A stretch of DNA of 64,000 bases from the NCBI GenBank assembly GCA_018292915.2, contig JACVVK020000143.1, forward strand, positions 1,038,501 to 1,102,500. The letters run 5' to 3'. The notes beneath the pieces were generated by a model, which worked only from the letters and a program-made list of their open reading frames with translations, did no database searches and was not told the DNA's origin. Position numbers and translations under genes: made by a program. How positions within the stretch are numbered: position 1 is the stretch's first letter; each line of letters opens with the position of its first letter. This stretch comes from Batillaria attramentaria (Eukaryota; Mollusca; Gastropoda; Batillariidae). Of this stretch, positions 57,601-64,000 are shown in pieces.

Positions 57601-60274
57601 AACACAATAAAACGGTATGCACTAAACGTGAGGCAAACTGTCTGTCTCACTCAACCTTCTAAAAAATCAACGCACAGCTATCGTCCGTCAAAGGGGAGCC
57701 GGGATAGCCGAATGGTAGAGCGTTGAACTCTCAATGCTCGGGTCGTGAGTTCGATTCCCGGCTGGGGCCAAATATTTGTGCTGGCCTTTTTCTCGTTGCC
57801 CCGTCTTTGATATCACCCTTATGTGGTGGAAAGGACGTTAAACTCCTACCCCCCCTCCCCCCCTATCGTCCGTCAACACAATACAAAACACACAGCCACA
57901 CTCCTAACACACAGTCAGCAGACTGTAGCCGGGCACGGAGCATCTGGGCATCTCATTTATTTTGTAAGCATTACATTCCTTGTAAGCATTACATTCCTTG
58001 TAAGCATTACATTCCTTCCCAAGACTAAAGACAACTCACGTTTACTCTCATCCACATACGCGTGGTTCACATTGGCGTAGGCAGCCGACAGTCTCACATT
58101 GCCCACTTCGCCTGAGTCTGACGACACCATCTTCTGCTTAGTCTTCCGACGCCTGCCATAAAGAGAGAGAAAGTAAAAATATACAGATGAATTACACTCA
58201 TTAAAATCTGTCATCAAAATCACACGGAAAGTGACTGTTCATATTTACTTTTGCGACAGTCACAGTGGTTTGCAATCCATGTTGTCGCGTGTAAAACCTA
58301 AAATAATAATAATATCACCGGCCCCCGTAGTGCAGTGGTTAGCACTTCGGACTATGGACCGGGAGGCCCGGGTTCGAGTCCCAGCCGAGACAAGCGGGAT
58401 TTTTCCTACCTAGGTCGGCTCCTACCCAGAGCGGGTGTGCTATGGGCCCAATGGGGAGGCTGTTGCCACACAGCCGAAATTCACCCACTTCACGGGTGCG
58501 ACTTTGGGGGTGCTTCCCTTGGTATGACACGTCTAATGATGTGGATGATTACACGGCCGGCACCGCAGGTGTCGTAGTTCTCGGGGCCTGGTTAACGCCG
58601 GGATATTTATGACAGGAAGCGAGGAATGCGACCCTGTCCCGCAGTCCCAAACCACACGGACCTCCATAGCATCATCTTATCATCATCCTCATCTCCATCA
58701 TCATGCATAGTAAAAATTGCCCCAACTTCCGAGCCCTCCGTGAATTCCACCCATTACCAGGGAGGAACACCACTGGAGCCGGCAAAGAGTTGTGGCAGCA
58801 AAAAAAAAAAAAAAAAAAAATCATAATGAAAAGAAACTCTAACCTCATAGGATTAGAAAGGGTCAGACACACTACTCCAATCAGACCAACTTACCGGATG
58901 ACAAAAAAGATGATGAGAACAATGACGACGATAGCAAGGATTCCACCAATGACAGCACCTAACATAGCGGCAGAGGCCGCCGCCGGCTCTGAAGGAGAAG
59001 AAAAACACATCATACCATCCTATACATCATATCCACTCTAATATCATCATATCCATTGTCACTATAGTAGCCGACAACAATCTGTGGTATCACGTCCGAC
59101 ACGTCGATAAAATCAAGGAGACAAGATGCCCCCCCCCCCCCACCAAACAAAACAAAACAAAACAAACAACAAAAACAAAAAACAACAACAAAAAACAACA
59201 AAACAACAACAGCAGCAGCTAAACAACAATAACAAAAACCGAAAACAAAACAACAACAACAACAACAACCCACACATAAACAAACAATAACAAGAAACAA
59301 AACAAACAATTACAAACGAACAAACACAACAACAACAACAACAACAACAACACACACGAAAAAACAGAAAATAAACAAAATGAAAAAACCCCAAGAAAAC
59401 AAAACCTACGCGGAGCACACTTAGCGCCAGCAAACCCCTCCTTGCATCCTTGCGTGAGACAGTTTCCGGTCACGTGATGACAGGGTGCAGCAGCGCGGTT
59501 TGCAGGTTCCCGGCATCCCGTGCTGCAGGCCATAGTACAGTTGGCTCCGAAAGATCCAGCACTACACTCTGTAACATCACATCATTACACACAGTACTAC
59601 AACGGCTTGATGATATAGGGATGGAGAGCCGGCACTACACTCTGTAACATCACATCATTACACACAGTACTACAACGGCTTGATGATATAGGGATGGAGA
59701 GCGTACAAAAGTTGGAAAACTGAAAACTTCAACCATTCACAAACGAAAACACACCCGGCACTGATGTGTTTTAACAGCCTGATTCCCATCCGTCAGCAGC
59801 ATTAAGGAAGCGGCAATCCCGCCAGCACACACAATTTGTGACAGACGCGGAAAGTGGAAAAGCAGGAAACAGAGGCAGACATGGTTTCAGATTTTACACA
59901 ATTATAAAACCTGGGGCTTCAAAACCAGAAAGCGACGAACGAACAACAACGGTAAACCAAAACAAAAATATAAATCCGATAACACAAACAAACAAACAAA
60001 CAAACAAACAAACAAACAAACAAACAAACAAACAATACGTTAACGAACGAACAAACCAACAAACAAAAGTATGAAAAAAGGAGAAAGGAAGAGCAGACGA
60101 CAGCGAGTGGCGTACCGTTGAGACATCGAATTCCCTGGAAGCCATCCACACACCCATTGTTACACGTTCCGTCTGTAGGACTGCACTCTCCCCCCGGGCC
60201 TCCTCCACCCGCCCCCCGGCAGTTGATGCTGCACGTTTCTGTACATCGGCTGCCCCACGTACCCAGGCCACATT
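46659..60274 (-). CDS. Receptor-type protein tyrosine phosphatase with EGF-like ectodomain, 5' partial (20 exons)
   Basis: Twenty exons on the minus strand join without a phase error into 852 codons plus a stop. In order they encode two EGF-like repeats (the end of a longer ectodomain), one transmembrane helix, a juxtamembrane segment with several tyrosines, catalytic domain D1, domain D2 and a basic Lys/Gly-rich tail. D1 has KNRYKN, the WPDKGVP loop, the HCSAGIGRTG P-loop and the MIQT Q-loop, so it should dephosphorylate phosphotyrosine. D2 keeps the fold and the cysteine, but its P-loop reads ICRTGGEMSG: His is Ile and the catalytic Arg is Met, and the WPD position reads CTD. This is the usual pseudophosphatase role of D2 in receptor PTPs. 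Exon borders match between D1 and D2 (both P-loops split after the Cys codon), as expected from internal duplication. The 5' exons lie beyond the window. No orthologue can be named without a search. Confidence 0.96.
47393..47525 (-). CDS. PTPR exon 19: D2 degenerate P-loop
   Basis: It completes IC-RTGGEMSG and continues with the helix LSQLLQRLEEAP and NLRTLRPQIVSSF. Methionine stands at the catalytic arginine position. The acceptor and about 38 bases of this exon recur three times inside the 1.8 kb array upstream. Confidence 0.93.
47526..49372 (+). repeat. Large 32-bp-based minisatellite with embedded exon copies
   Basis: About 50 units of cagacaacgtccacattagt acaacagtatta, with variants (actatcagt, cgccc, gtacgta insertions). 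Three longer units contain the acceptor and start of phosphatase exon 19 (near 48130-48180, 48500-48550, 48775-48825). Confidence 0.93.
49712..49863 (-). CDS. PTPR exon 18: D2 degenerate WPD region
   Basis: The WPD position reads IRCTDNNPGSP, and the exon ends in LILVIC, where D1 has VVHC. Its length (152 bases) and end phase equal those of D1 exon 11. Confidence 0.92.
49960..50281 (-). mobile_element. tRNA-derived SINE, family C, with a LINE-like tail
   Basis: On the minus strand the head ggtggtctaataggtagcgc and the B box gggttcgatcccaggt mark a tRNA origin. The 3' end reads aatttcccgaaagggataat aaag, resembling the LINE tail at 20.8 kb. The copy sits between phosphatase exons 18 and 17. 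Confidence 0.75.
50418..50546 (-). CDS. PTPR exon 17: D2 strands
   Basis: It encodes TAPEMFPDEGESHQYGPYKV and EEGFIHFIKAKR, typical of D2. Phase 0 at both ends; donor gtaagc. Confidence 0.93.
50935..51072 (-). CDS. PTPR exon 16: D2 core
   Basis: It encodes GYRNQNHYVVTQLPLASTVV, DVWRLVAEYPISTVV and CFSAPPLSVGD. The best donor is gtcagt at the end of GAT; an alternative gtcgga 9 bases earlier would also keep the frame. Confidence 0.88.
51263..51336 (-). CDS. PTPR exon 15: D2 NDYINAVFL
   Basis: It encodes KDSHRPLLTSSVPGTNDYIN followed by AVFLP, the D2 counterpart of exon 7. Confidence 0.93.
51460..51735 (+). mobile_element. MITE family 1, copy 3 (3' end lost)
   Basis: It starts acagacgactccactcggg and shares gaggccaaaaccccgcccct and gtggcaagaaagtttg with copy 1; the right terminal repeat is missing. 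It lies in the intron between phosphatase exons 15 and 14. Confidence 0.7.
51814..51913 (-). CDS. PTPR exon 14: D2 entry (KNR)
   Basis: It encodes GLEDCQVDMDDNEYTAG and NITKNRFYNILP, the D2 counterpart of exon 6. Donor gtaggt. Confidence 0.93.
51952..52021 (+). repeat. CG/CA alternating tract
   Basis: gcgcgcgcgc followed by CA dinucleotides, close to the acceptor of phosphatase exon 14. Confidence 0.95.
52259..52405 (-). CDS. PTPR exon 13: end of D1 and linker
   Basis: It encodes DQYIFLHEAVLVGLTVAG and the D1-D2 linker. Its acceptor and exon start are part of a 76-bp tandem array in the preceding intron. Confidence 0.95.
52370..52820 (+). repeat. 76-bp tandem repeat spanning the acceptor of phosphatase exon 13
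   Basis: gtcctatacagtcaacatac recurs at 52403, 52479 and 52555. Each unit includes the first ~50 bases of the exon, its tatag acceptor and intron sequence. A fourth unit is split by a SINE. Confidence 0.92.
52604..52785 (+). mobile_element. tRNA-derived SINE, family A, inserted in a tandem repeat
   Basis: A full-length copy flanked by a perfect 12-bp direct repeat, cagtctcactag, at 52592-52603 and 52786-52797. The target is the fourth unit of the 76-bp array upstream of phosphatase exon 13. Confidence 0.92.
52854..52989 (-). CDS. PTPR exon 12: D1 catalytic P-loop
   Basis: It completes HC-SAGIGRTG and continues with the Q-loop helix (LRQARVNMIQTV). All catalytic residues are present. A CA repeat lies immediately upstream of the acceptor. 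Confidence 0.96.
52994..53050 (+). repeat. (CA)n microsatellite at a phosphatase acceptor
   Basis: On the transcript strand this is a (TG)n run immediately before the acceptor of the P-loop exon, with only gtaatgcag between. Confidence 0.95.
53262..53413 (-). CDS. PTPR exon 11: D1 WPD loop
   Basis: It encodes VTQHHFTSWPDKGVPVSP with the general-acid aspartate and ends in IVVHC, splitting the P-loop after the catalytic cysteine. Confidence 0.96.
53502..53600 (-). mobile_element. SINE family A, truncated copy
   Basis: It matches only the body and tail (gggtttt acgtccttttccaccacata ... gatgaaaaagccagc on the plus strand); the tRNA-like head is missing. Confidence 0.75.
53819..53938 (-). CDS. 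PTPR exon 10: D1 KCEQYWPD
   Basis: It encodes HKCEQYWPDHGEKKFGSVTV and the following strands, matching the KCxxYWP block of PTP domains. Phase 0 at both ends; donor gttcgt. Confidence 0.94.
54608..54634 (+). repeat. (GA)n microsatellite
   Basis: A pure GA tract 15 bases past the donor of phosphatase exon 9 on the minus strand. Confidence 0.95.
54649..54746 (-). CDS. PTPR exon 9: D1 DFLRMLWE
   Basis: It encodes GPNSVILHDFLRMLWEKH and IVVMLTNPYEGDK. The donor gtcggt is weak and is followed by a (GA)n tract in the intron. Confidence 0.92.
54960..54996 (-). CDS. PTPR exon 8: D1 RFIASQ micro-exon
   Basis: A 37-base exon encoding GPDGEPRFIASQ, the conserved FIAxQGP strand; the glycine is completed by the next exon. 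Donor gtaaga. Confidence 0.93.
55194..55270 (-). CDS. PTPR exon 7: D1 SDYINASYV
   Basis: It completes the tyrosine codon after KNICA and reads DNSRVKLNVLDGDPNSDYIN followed by ASYVN, a canonical D1 strand. Donor gttagt. Confidence 0.95.
55593..55680 (-). CDS. PTPR exon 6: D1 KNRYKN motif
   Basis: It encodes NLPTG and GKNRYKNICA, the conserved phosphotyrosine-loop motif at the start of a PTP domain. Donor gtgagt, phase 1. Confidence 0.95.
55935..56350 (-). repeat. Dispersed repeat R2, copy 2
   Basis: Reverse-orientation counterpart of 6735-7140, lying in the phosphatase intron between exons 6 and 5. Blocks such as tgcccttgaatggtctgtgc are nearly identical. Confidence 0.7.
56756..56949 (-). 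CDS. PTPR exon 5: acidic linker and D1 entry helix
   Basis: It encodes TIEDEDEASDVC, a QVYYNTSP tyrosine motif and the helix that leads into D1 (ASVARWRANPQPLIEQFQ). The donor gtttct is weak. Confidence 0.88.
57078..57534 (-). mobile_element. Solo LTR candidate
   Basis: On the minus strand it starts TGGCAACC and has a TATA-like box (catataaagg, near 57245) about 95 bases before AATAAA (57151-57156), the layout of an LTR promoter and R region. The direct repeat cttgta lies at 57072-57077 and 57535-57540. No internal genes are present. Confidence 0.5.
57692..57862 (+). mobile_element. tRNA-derived SINE, family A, full-length copy
   Basis: Same structure as the other copies; a 14-bp direct repeat, ctatcgtccgtcaa, flanks it at 57678-57691 and 57863-57876. 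It lies antisense in a phosphatase intron. Confidence 0.92.
57966..58018 (+). repeat. 18-bp repeat, 3 copies
   Basis: gtaagcattacattcctt occurs three times in tandem, about 20 bases past the exon 4 donor of the phosphatase gene. Confidence 0.88.
58040..58152 (-). CDS. PTPR exon 4: juxtamembrane basic segment
   Basis: It begins with RRRKTKQK, the stop-transfer signal after the helix, and continues with SAAYANVNHAYVDESK, which holds two tyrosines. Acceptor atggcag, donor gtgagt. Confidence 0.9.
58317..58823 (+). mobile_element. tRNA-derived SINE, family B (about 0.5 kb, poly-A tail)
   Basis: The head gtagtgcagtggttagcac carries an A box and cgggttcgagtccc a B box. A body of about 420 bases, unrelated to family A, ends in a run of about 20 A. 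The length and poly-A suggest a composite SINE. It lies antisense in a phosphatase intron. Confidence 0.8.
58895..58988 (-). CDS. PTPR exon 3: transmembrane helix
   Basis: It encodes an Ala-rich stretch and one hydrophobic helix (AVIGGILAIVVIVLIIFFVI) followed by Arg. Donor gtaagt, phase 2. Confidence 0.92.
59410..59568 (-). CDS. PTPR exon 2: EGF-like repeat
   Basis: Also 159 bases and phase 1-1. It encodes CSAGSFGANC ... ACSTGC ... GNCLTQGCKEGFAGAKC. Its acceptor and first 11 bases are copied 73 bp upstream in the transcript. Confidence 0.9.
59561..59704 (+). repeat. 73-bp tandem duplication over the acceptor of phosphatase exon 2
   Basis: actacactctgtaacatcac starts at 59561 and 59634, and the following ~50 bases are identical. 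The unit includes the exon's first bases and its acag acceptor. Confidence 0.93.
59985..60038 (+). repeat. (AAAC)n tract
   Basis: About twelve AAAC units in a phosphatase intron; related A/C-rich tracts lie at 59140-59360. Confidence 0.93.
60116..60274 (-). CDS. PTPR exon 1 in window: EGF-like repeat
   Basis: 159 bases, phase 1 at both ends, as is typical of shuffled EGF modules. It encodes a cysteine-rich repeat (CGLGTWGSRC ... CSINC ... GTCNNGCVDGFQGIRC) of the MEGF type. Acceptor cacgcag, donor gtacgc. Confidence 0.9.
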
Positions 60275-60539
60275 CTGCGTGTACACAAAGGGACTGTAAG
60301 TTACATCAACAAAAGCCACGCCCTAAACCACGTGACTCCTCAGAACTGTTAGAATGGAATGGTACCAGTTGCTAACAGTCATCCCGTTCCACGTGGTTGT
60401 GTACAGTGGGACTCTTTGTTGTCCATTACAGTCAAGGATATAATCAAATATGGCCGACCTGTTGAGTCTGAATGGACTGATTGGTATTCTGTTAGACTGT
60501 TCAGTTGGAGTAGCCGCCCTTCTGCTTCATAATTTAACA

Positions 60540-60613
60540 ATCTGGTATAGCCTAGTGTCCCCACAAAGTGAGCTCAAGGCGCTTCACAATTACAATCTAA
60601 ACTAATAAATCAA

Positions 60614-60683
<70 letters not shown>

Positions 60684-60965
60684 ACACACAACCGGCCACT
60701 CCACCAGCACGAGGGCTGAGAACGGCGAAAGATCTATGGTTTAACTAGTCGTAGGACAGTCTGAACAACAAGGTTTTCAGTTTGGCTTTAACACCAAGCG
60801 GGTTAGATGAATTACGAATGTTCTGGGGAAGAACATTCCACATTACAGGAGCTTGGTATTGAAATGATCTTTTGTCAAAAGGACTTTGTGCAGGTGTTAT
60901 AACCCCGGTTGTCCTGTTGGGCGGGTTATCTTCATTTGGGACGGACATGTCACTACTGATTAACC
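60540..60965 (-). pseudogene. 3' end of a CR1-type LINE with a CA repeat in its UTR
   Basis: On the minus strand an open stretch encodes DKRSFQYQAPVMWNVLPQNI and GVKAKLKTLLFRLSYD with a stop, the typical C-terminus of CR1/L2 RT proteins. A 3' UTR with gcgccttgagctcac follows. A CA repeat at 60618-60691 has grown inside it. It lies in the intron upstream of the EGF exon. Confidence 0.7.
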
Positions 60966-60984
60966 AGAGCCAGATATGGGACAA

Positions 60985-61167
<183 letters not shown>

Positions 61168-61489
61168 AATGCAAACATGCAGTGTAAACTGATTTCCTGT
61201 TCAAAGCTAAGCCCCTACAGAAGTTATACAGTCCGCCAATACACCTTTCCCAGAGGGAAGACACTTTTTCAGTATGCTGTTTAATTAGAAATTCCCTGTC
61301 CCTGCAGGCATTCAAGATTTCTCACAGCGCATCCATCACCATGTCATCAGCTGCCCATTAGCACATGTCAAACCACCAAGGCCGGAAGTGGATAGCGGCA
61401 GTCACATTTTCAGTCTCTTTTTCAGGAGAGCTGTTTTCCTACCACCCTCCCTCCCTCCCAATCTGTATATTTTCCACCAAGAACGCCGT

Positions 61490-64000
61490 AAGGACTAGGA
61501 CAAGCCTCCTAAATAGGCAGGAGTGGACATCACAGACCCTACATGGTCCAACCCTTGTCGTGGGGTAGTGGCTTGTGTACCTCAATGACCCAGAGAACTA
61601 TGCCAGCAGGAGCACATGCTCCTGGCAGGGTCACCCAAGCTGGACAGGTCGAAGGGTAGAGGTCAGACGAATGTGGACCACCTCTCCAAGAGGCTAAACG
61701 GGTTTGCGTAGGGTTAACAGCCCTACCTGTAAAAAACACTAAGTTACTGAAGCATCGACAGCAACAAACCGAGACATTCACCTGGGCGAGGAAGGGTCTC
61801 CATCCCGGAGACCTATGACGCATTGCAGTGAAAGCCGAAAGGAAGCTGCAAGGCCGACCCCCCTTCTAACACCCAGGACAACAACGAGAGTAGCCACATG
61901 GAACATCAGGACAATGTATGAAGTAGGAAGGACCATACAAGTAGCAAGAGAGATGAAGAACTACAAGATAGGAGTACTGGGACTGAGTGAGACAAGGTGG
62001 CTACAGACAGGACAGCTGAGATTTTCATCGGGAGAGCAATTGCTGTACTCTGGACACACAGAGGATGGAGCCCCCCACACTGAGGGCGTGGCCCTGATGC
62101 TGGCACCGGAGGCACAGCGGGCACTCATCGGCTGGGAACCTGTCAACTCCCGCATCATCACAGCCAAATTCATCACCAAGAAAAAAGACATCAAGCTGAA
62201 CATCATCCAGTGCTACGCTCCCACCAATGATGCGGAAGAGGAGAAAAAAGATGACTTCTACCAACAACTGCAGACAGTGATAGATAGAGGAGGAGCCAAG
62301 GACATGACCATACTGATGGGAGACTTCAACGCCAAGATTGGATCAGACAACACAGGCTATGAGGACACCATGGGAACACACGGACTGGGACAGATGAACG
62401 AAAATGGCGAGCGCTTTGCAGACTTTTGTGCCCTGAACCAGCTAGTGATAGGAGGCAGCATCTTCCCACACAAGCGCATCCACAAGGCCACATGGAGATC
62501 GCCGGACCATGTCACGGAGAACCAGATTGATCACATCTGCATCAGCCGGAAGTTCAGGAGATCGTGGCGGGATGTGCGCGTGATGAGGGGTGCCGATGTA
62601 TCATCAGACCACCACCTTCTTGCAACAACATTGAGACTTCGGCTTAAGAGGCACACCAACGCCAACAGCACACGGACCAGGTACAACGTTGGACTTCTCA
62701 GGAACACAGACACACAAGCAGCATTCCGGATCAGCCTTTCCAACAGGTTCCAGCCACTGCAAGACCTGATAGAAGACAGTGAAATGGACATCGAGACACA
62801 GTGGGAACACAGCAAGAAACTCTGGCACGACACATGCGAAGAGGTCCTTGGCAAGAGAAAGACCCAACATAAGGAATGGATCTCTGCTGATACCATCCAG
62901 AAGCTGGAAGTTAGGAAAGAGAAGAAAACTGCACTGAACACGAGCCGAACAAGAAGAGCTAAGGCAAAGGCACAAGAGGAATACACAGCAGCTGACAGAG
63001 AAGTGAAGAGGAGCACCAGGAAGGACAAGAGGGACTACATCGACAACCTGGCCAGTCAAGCAGAGGAAGCAGCCCGACAAGGGAATCTAAAAGACCTGTA
63101 CCAGGTGACCAAGAAGCTCGCGGGCAAATTTCAGCAGACAGACAAACCAGTGAAGGACAAGAACGGGCACCCACTGACAACAACTGAGGAACAGCTGAAG
63201 CGATGGGCAGAACACTTCAGGGAGCTGTTAAATCGCCCCATCCCTGAAACACCACCAGACATCCCACCAGCTGAGACAGAACTACCCATCAACTGCGACA
63301 AGCCCTCTAAGGCGGAGATCAGGAAAGCCATCATGACACTGAAAAATGGGAAAGCTGCAGGGCCAGACGAGATACCAGCAGAAGCCATTAAAGCAGACAC
63401 AGAGACAGCCGTCAACATGCTGCACAGCCTGTTCAGCAAGATCTGGGAGAAGGAAGAGGTGCCAGCCCAGTGGAAAGAAGGGATCGTCATCAAGCTGCCA
63501 AAGAAAGGGGACCTCAGGGACTGCAGCAACTACCGAGGGATCATGCTCCTGTCAGTGCCAGGCAAGGTTCTCAACAGAATTCTACTGGAGAGGATGAGAG
63601 AGGCAGTCGACCCCATGCTCCGAGACCAGCAGGCAGGCTTTCGCAGGAACAGGTCCTGCGCTGACCAGATTGCCAGCCTACGCATCATTGTGGAGCAGTC
63701 ACTGGAGTGGAACTCCCCCCTCTACATCAACTTCATAGACTATGAGAAGGCCTTCGACAGTGTAGACAGAGAGGCGCTGTGGAAGCTGCTAAGGCACTAT
63801 GGAGTTCCCGGGAAGATCATCTCCCTGATCCAGTGCACCTACCAAGACATGAGCTGCAGGATTGCCCATGCCGGCCAGTTGTCAGAAAGCTTCGAGGTGA
63901 AGACCGGAGTCCGCCAGGGATGCCTGTTGTCCCCGTTTCTCTTCCTCCTGGTCATCGACTGGATCATGAAGACCACTACAGCAGGCAGGAAAAACGGGAT
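61490..64000 (+). mobile_element. RTE-like non-LTR retrotransposon, runs off the window
   Basis: A 5' UTR-like stretch from about 61490 precedes an open EN-RT frame. The element is antisense to the phosphatase gene and lies upstream of its first exon in this window. The 5' edge is approximate. Confidence 0.85.
61815..64000 (+). CDS. RTE-like LINE ORF: endonuclease and reverse transcriptase (3' partial)
   Basis: From ATG at 61815 the frame is open to the window end, 728 codons, with no stop; an upstream in-frame stop lies at 61740. The APE endonuclease shows ATWNIRTMYEVG, LSETRW, MGDFNAKIG (about residue 168), IDHICISR and SDHHLL (about 263). The reverse transcriptase begins with AAGPDEIPAEAIKA (about 515), then NYRGIMLLSVPGKVLNRIL, FIDYEKAFDSVDRE (about 639) and VRQGCLLSPFLF (about 699). 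The catalytic FADD motif would lie past the window. The motif style is RTE-like; the exact clade needs a tree. Confidence 0.92.
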   Translation, partial: MTHCSESRKEAARPTPLLTPRTTTRVATWNIRTMYEVGRTIQVAREMKNYKIGVLGLSETRWLQTGQLRFSSGEQLLYSGHTEDGAPHTEGVALMLAPEAQRALIGWEPVNSRIITAKFITKKKDIKLNIIQCYAPTNDAEEEKKDDFYQQLQTVIDRGGAKDMTILMGDFNAKIGSDNTGYEDTMGTHGLGQMNENGERFADFCALNQLVIGGSIFPHKRIHKATWRSPDHVTENQIDHICISRKFRRSWRDVRVMRGADVSSDHHLLATTLRLRLKRHTNANSTRTRYNVGLLRNTDTQAAFRISLSNRFQPLQDLIEDSEMDIETQWEHSKKLWHDTCEEVLGKRKTQHKEWISADTIQKLEVRKEKKTALNTSRTRRAKAKAQEEYTAADREVKRSTRKDKRDYIDNLASQAEEAARQGNLKDLYQVTKKLAGKFQQTDKPVKDKNGHPLTTTEEQLKRWAEHFRELLNRPIPETPPDIPPAETELPINCDKPSKAEIRKAIMTLKNGKAAGPDEIPAEAIKADTETAVNMLHSLFSKIWEKEEVPAQWKEGIVIKLPKKGDLRDCSNYRGIMLLSVPGKVLNRILLERMREAVDPMLRDQQAGFRRNRSCADQIASLRIIVEQSLEWNSPLYINFIDYEKAFDSVDREALWKLLRHYGVPGKIISLIQCTYQDMSCRIAHAGQLSESFEVKTGVRQGCLLSPFLFLLVIDWIMKTTTAGRKNG

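Noticed and set aside
62531..63529. Long antisense ORFs within the RTE-like element
   Set aside because: Complementary shadows of the EN-RT frame; the plus frame has all family motifs.

Overview
This is a stretch of an animal nuclear genome. It has genes split by long introns with GT/AG borders, very dense CA/GT microsatellites, many minisatellites, non-LTR retrotransposons, tRNA-derived SINEs, MITEs and TTAGGG-type interstitial repeats. The gene content (a rhodopsin-family neuropeptide-type GPCR, a membrane progestin receptor-like PAQR, a receptor tyrosine phosphatase with EGF-like repeats in its ectodomain) together with CR1/L2-type and RTE-like LINEs suggests an invertebrate, most likely a lophotrochozoan such as a mollusc. 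That assignment is inference; no species can be read from the sequence.

Layout. 1-8668: no exon found, repeats and transposon relics. 8669-29732 (+): six coding exons of a GPCR from TM3 to the stop codon; TM1-TM2 are missing and probably lie upstream. Its 16.6 kb intron holds a LINE with an uninterrupted ORF (13843-17721) and several minisatellites. 29733-35318: the minisatellite that starts in the GPCR stop region, a MITE and dispersed repeats. 35319-36549 (-): the large coding exon of a PAQR gene. 37219-38064: a 17-copy 47-mer array. 43993-44511 (+): the last two exons of an unrecognised gene. 46659-60274 (-): twenty phase-consistent exons of a receptor-type protein tyrosine phosphatase (852 codons, 5' end outside the window). 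61490-64000 (+): an RTE-like LINE with an open EN-RT frame that runs off the window.

The three main genes are unrelated membrane proteins (peptide GPCR, steroid-type PAQR, receptor phosphatase) with no sign of operon-like or functional clustering. The phosphatase has an intact catalytic D1 and a degenerate D2.

The most unusual theme is that tandem repeats sit on exon borders. In the phosphatase gene three different 3' splice sites, with the first bases of their exons, have been tandemly copied into the adjoining intron. In the GPCR the last codons and stop codon seed a 50-bp, 9-copy array. In the PAQR gene and in the LINE, minisatellites with units divisible by three stay in frame inside coding sequence. 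No CRISPR, operon or prokaryote-like system is present.
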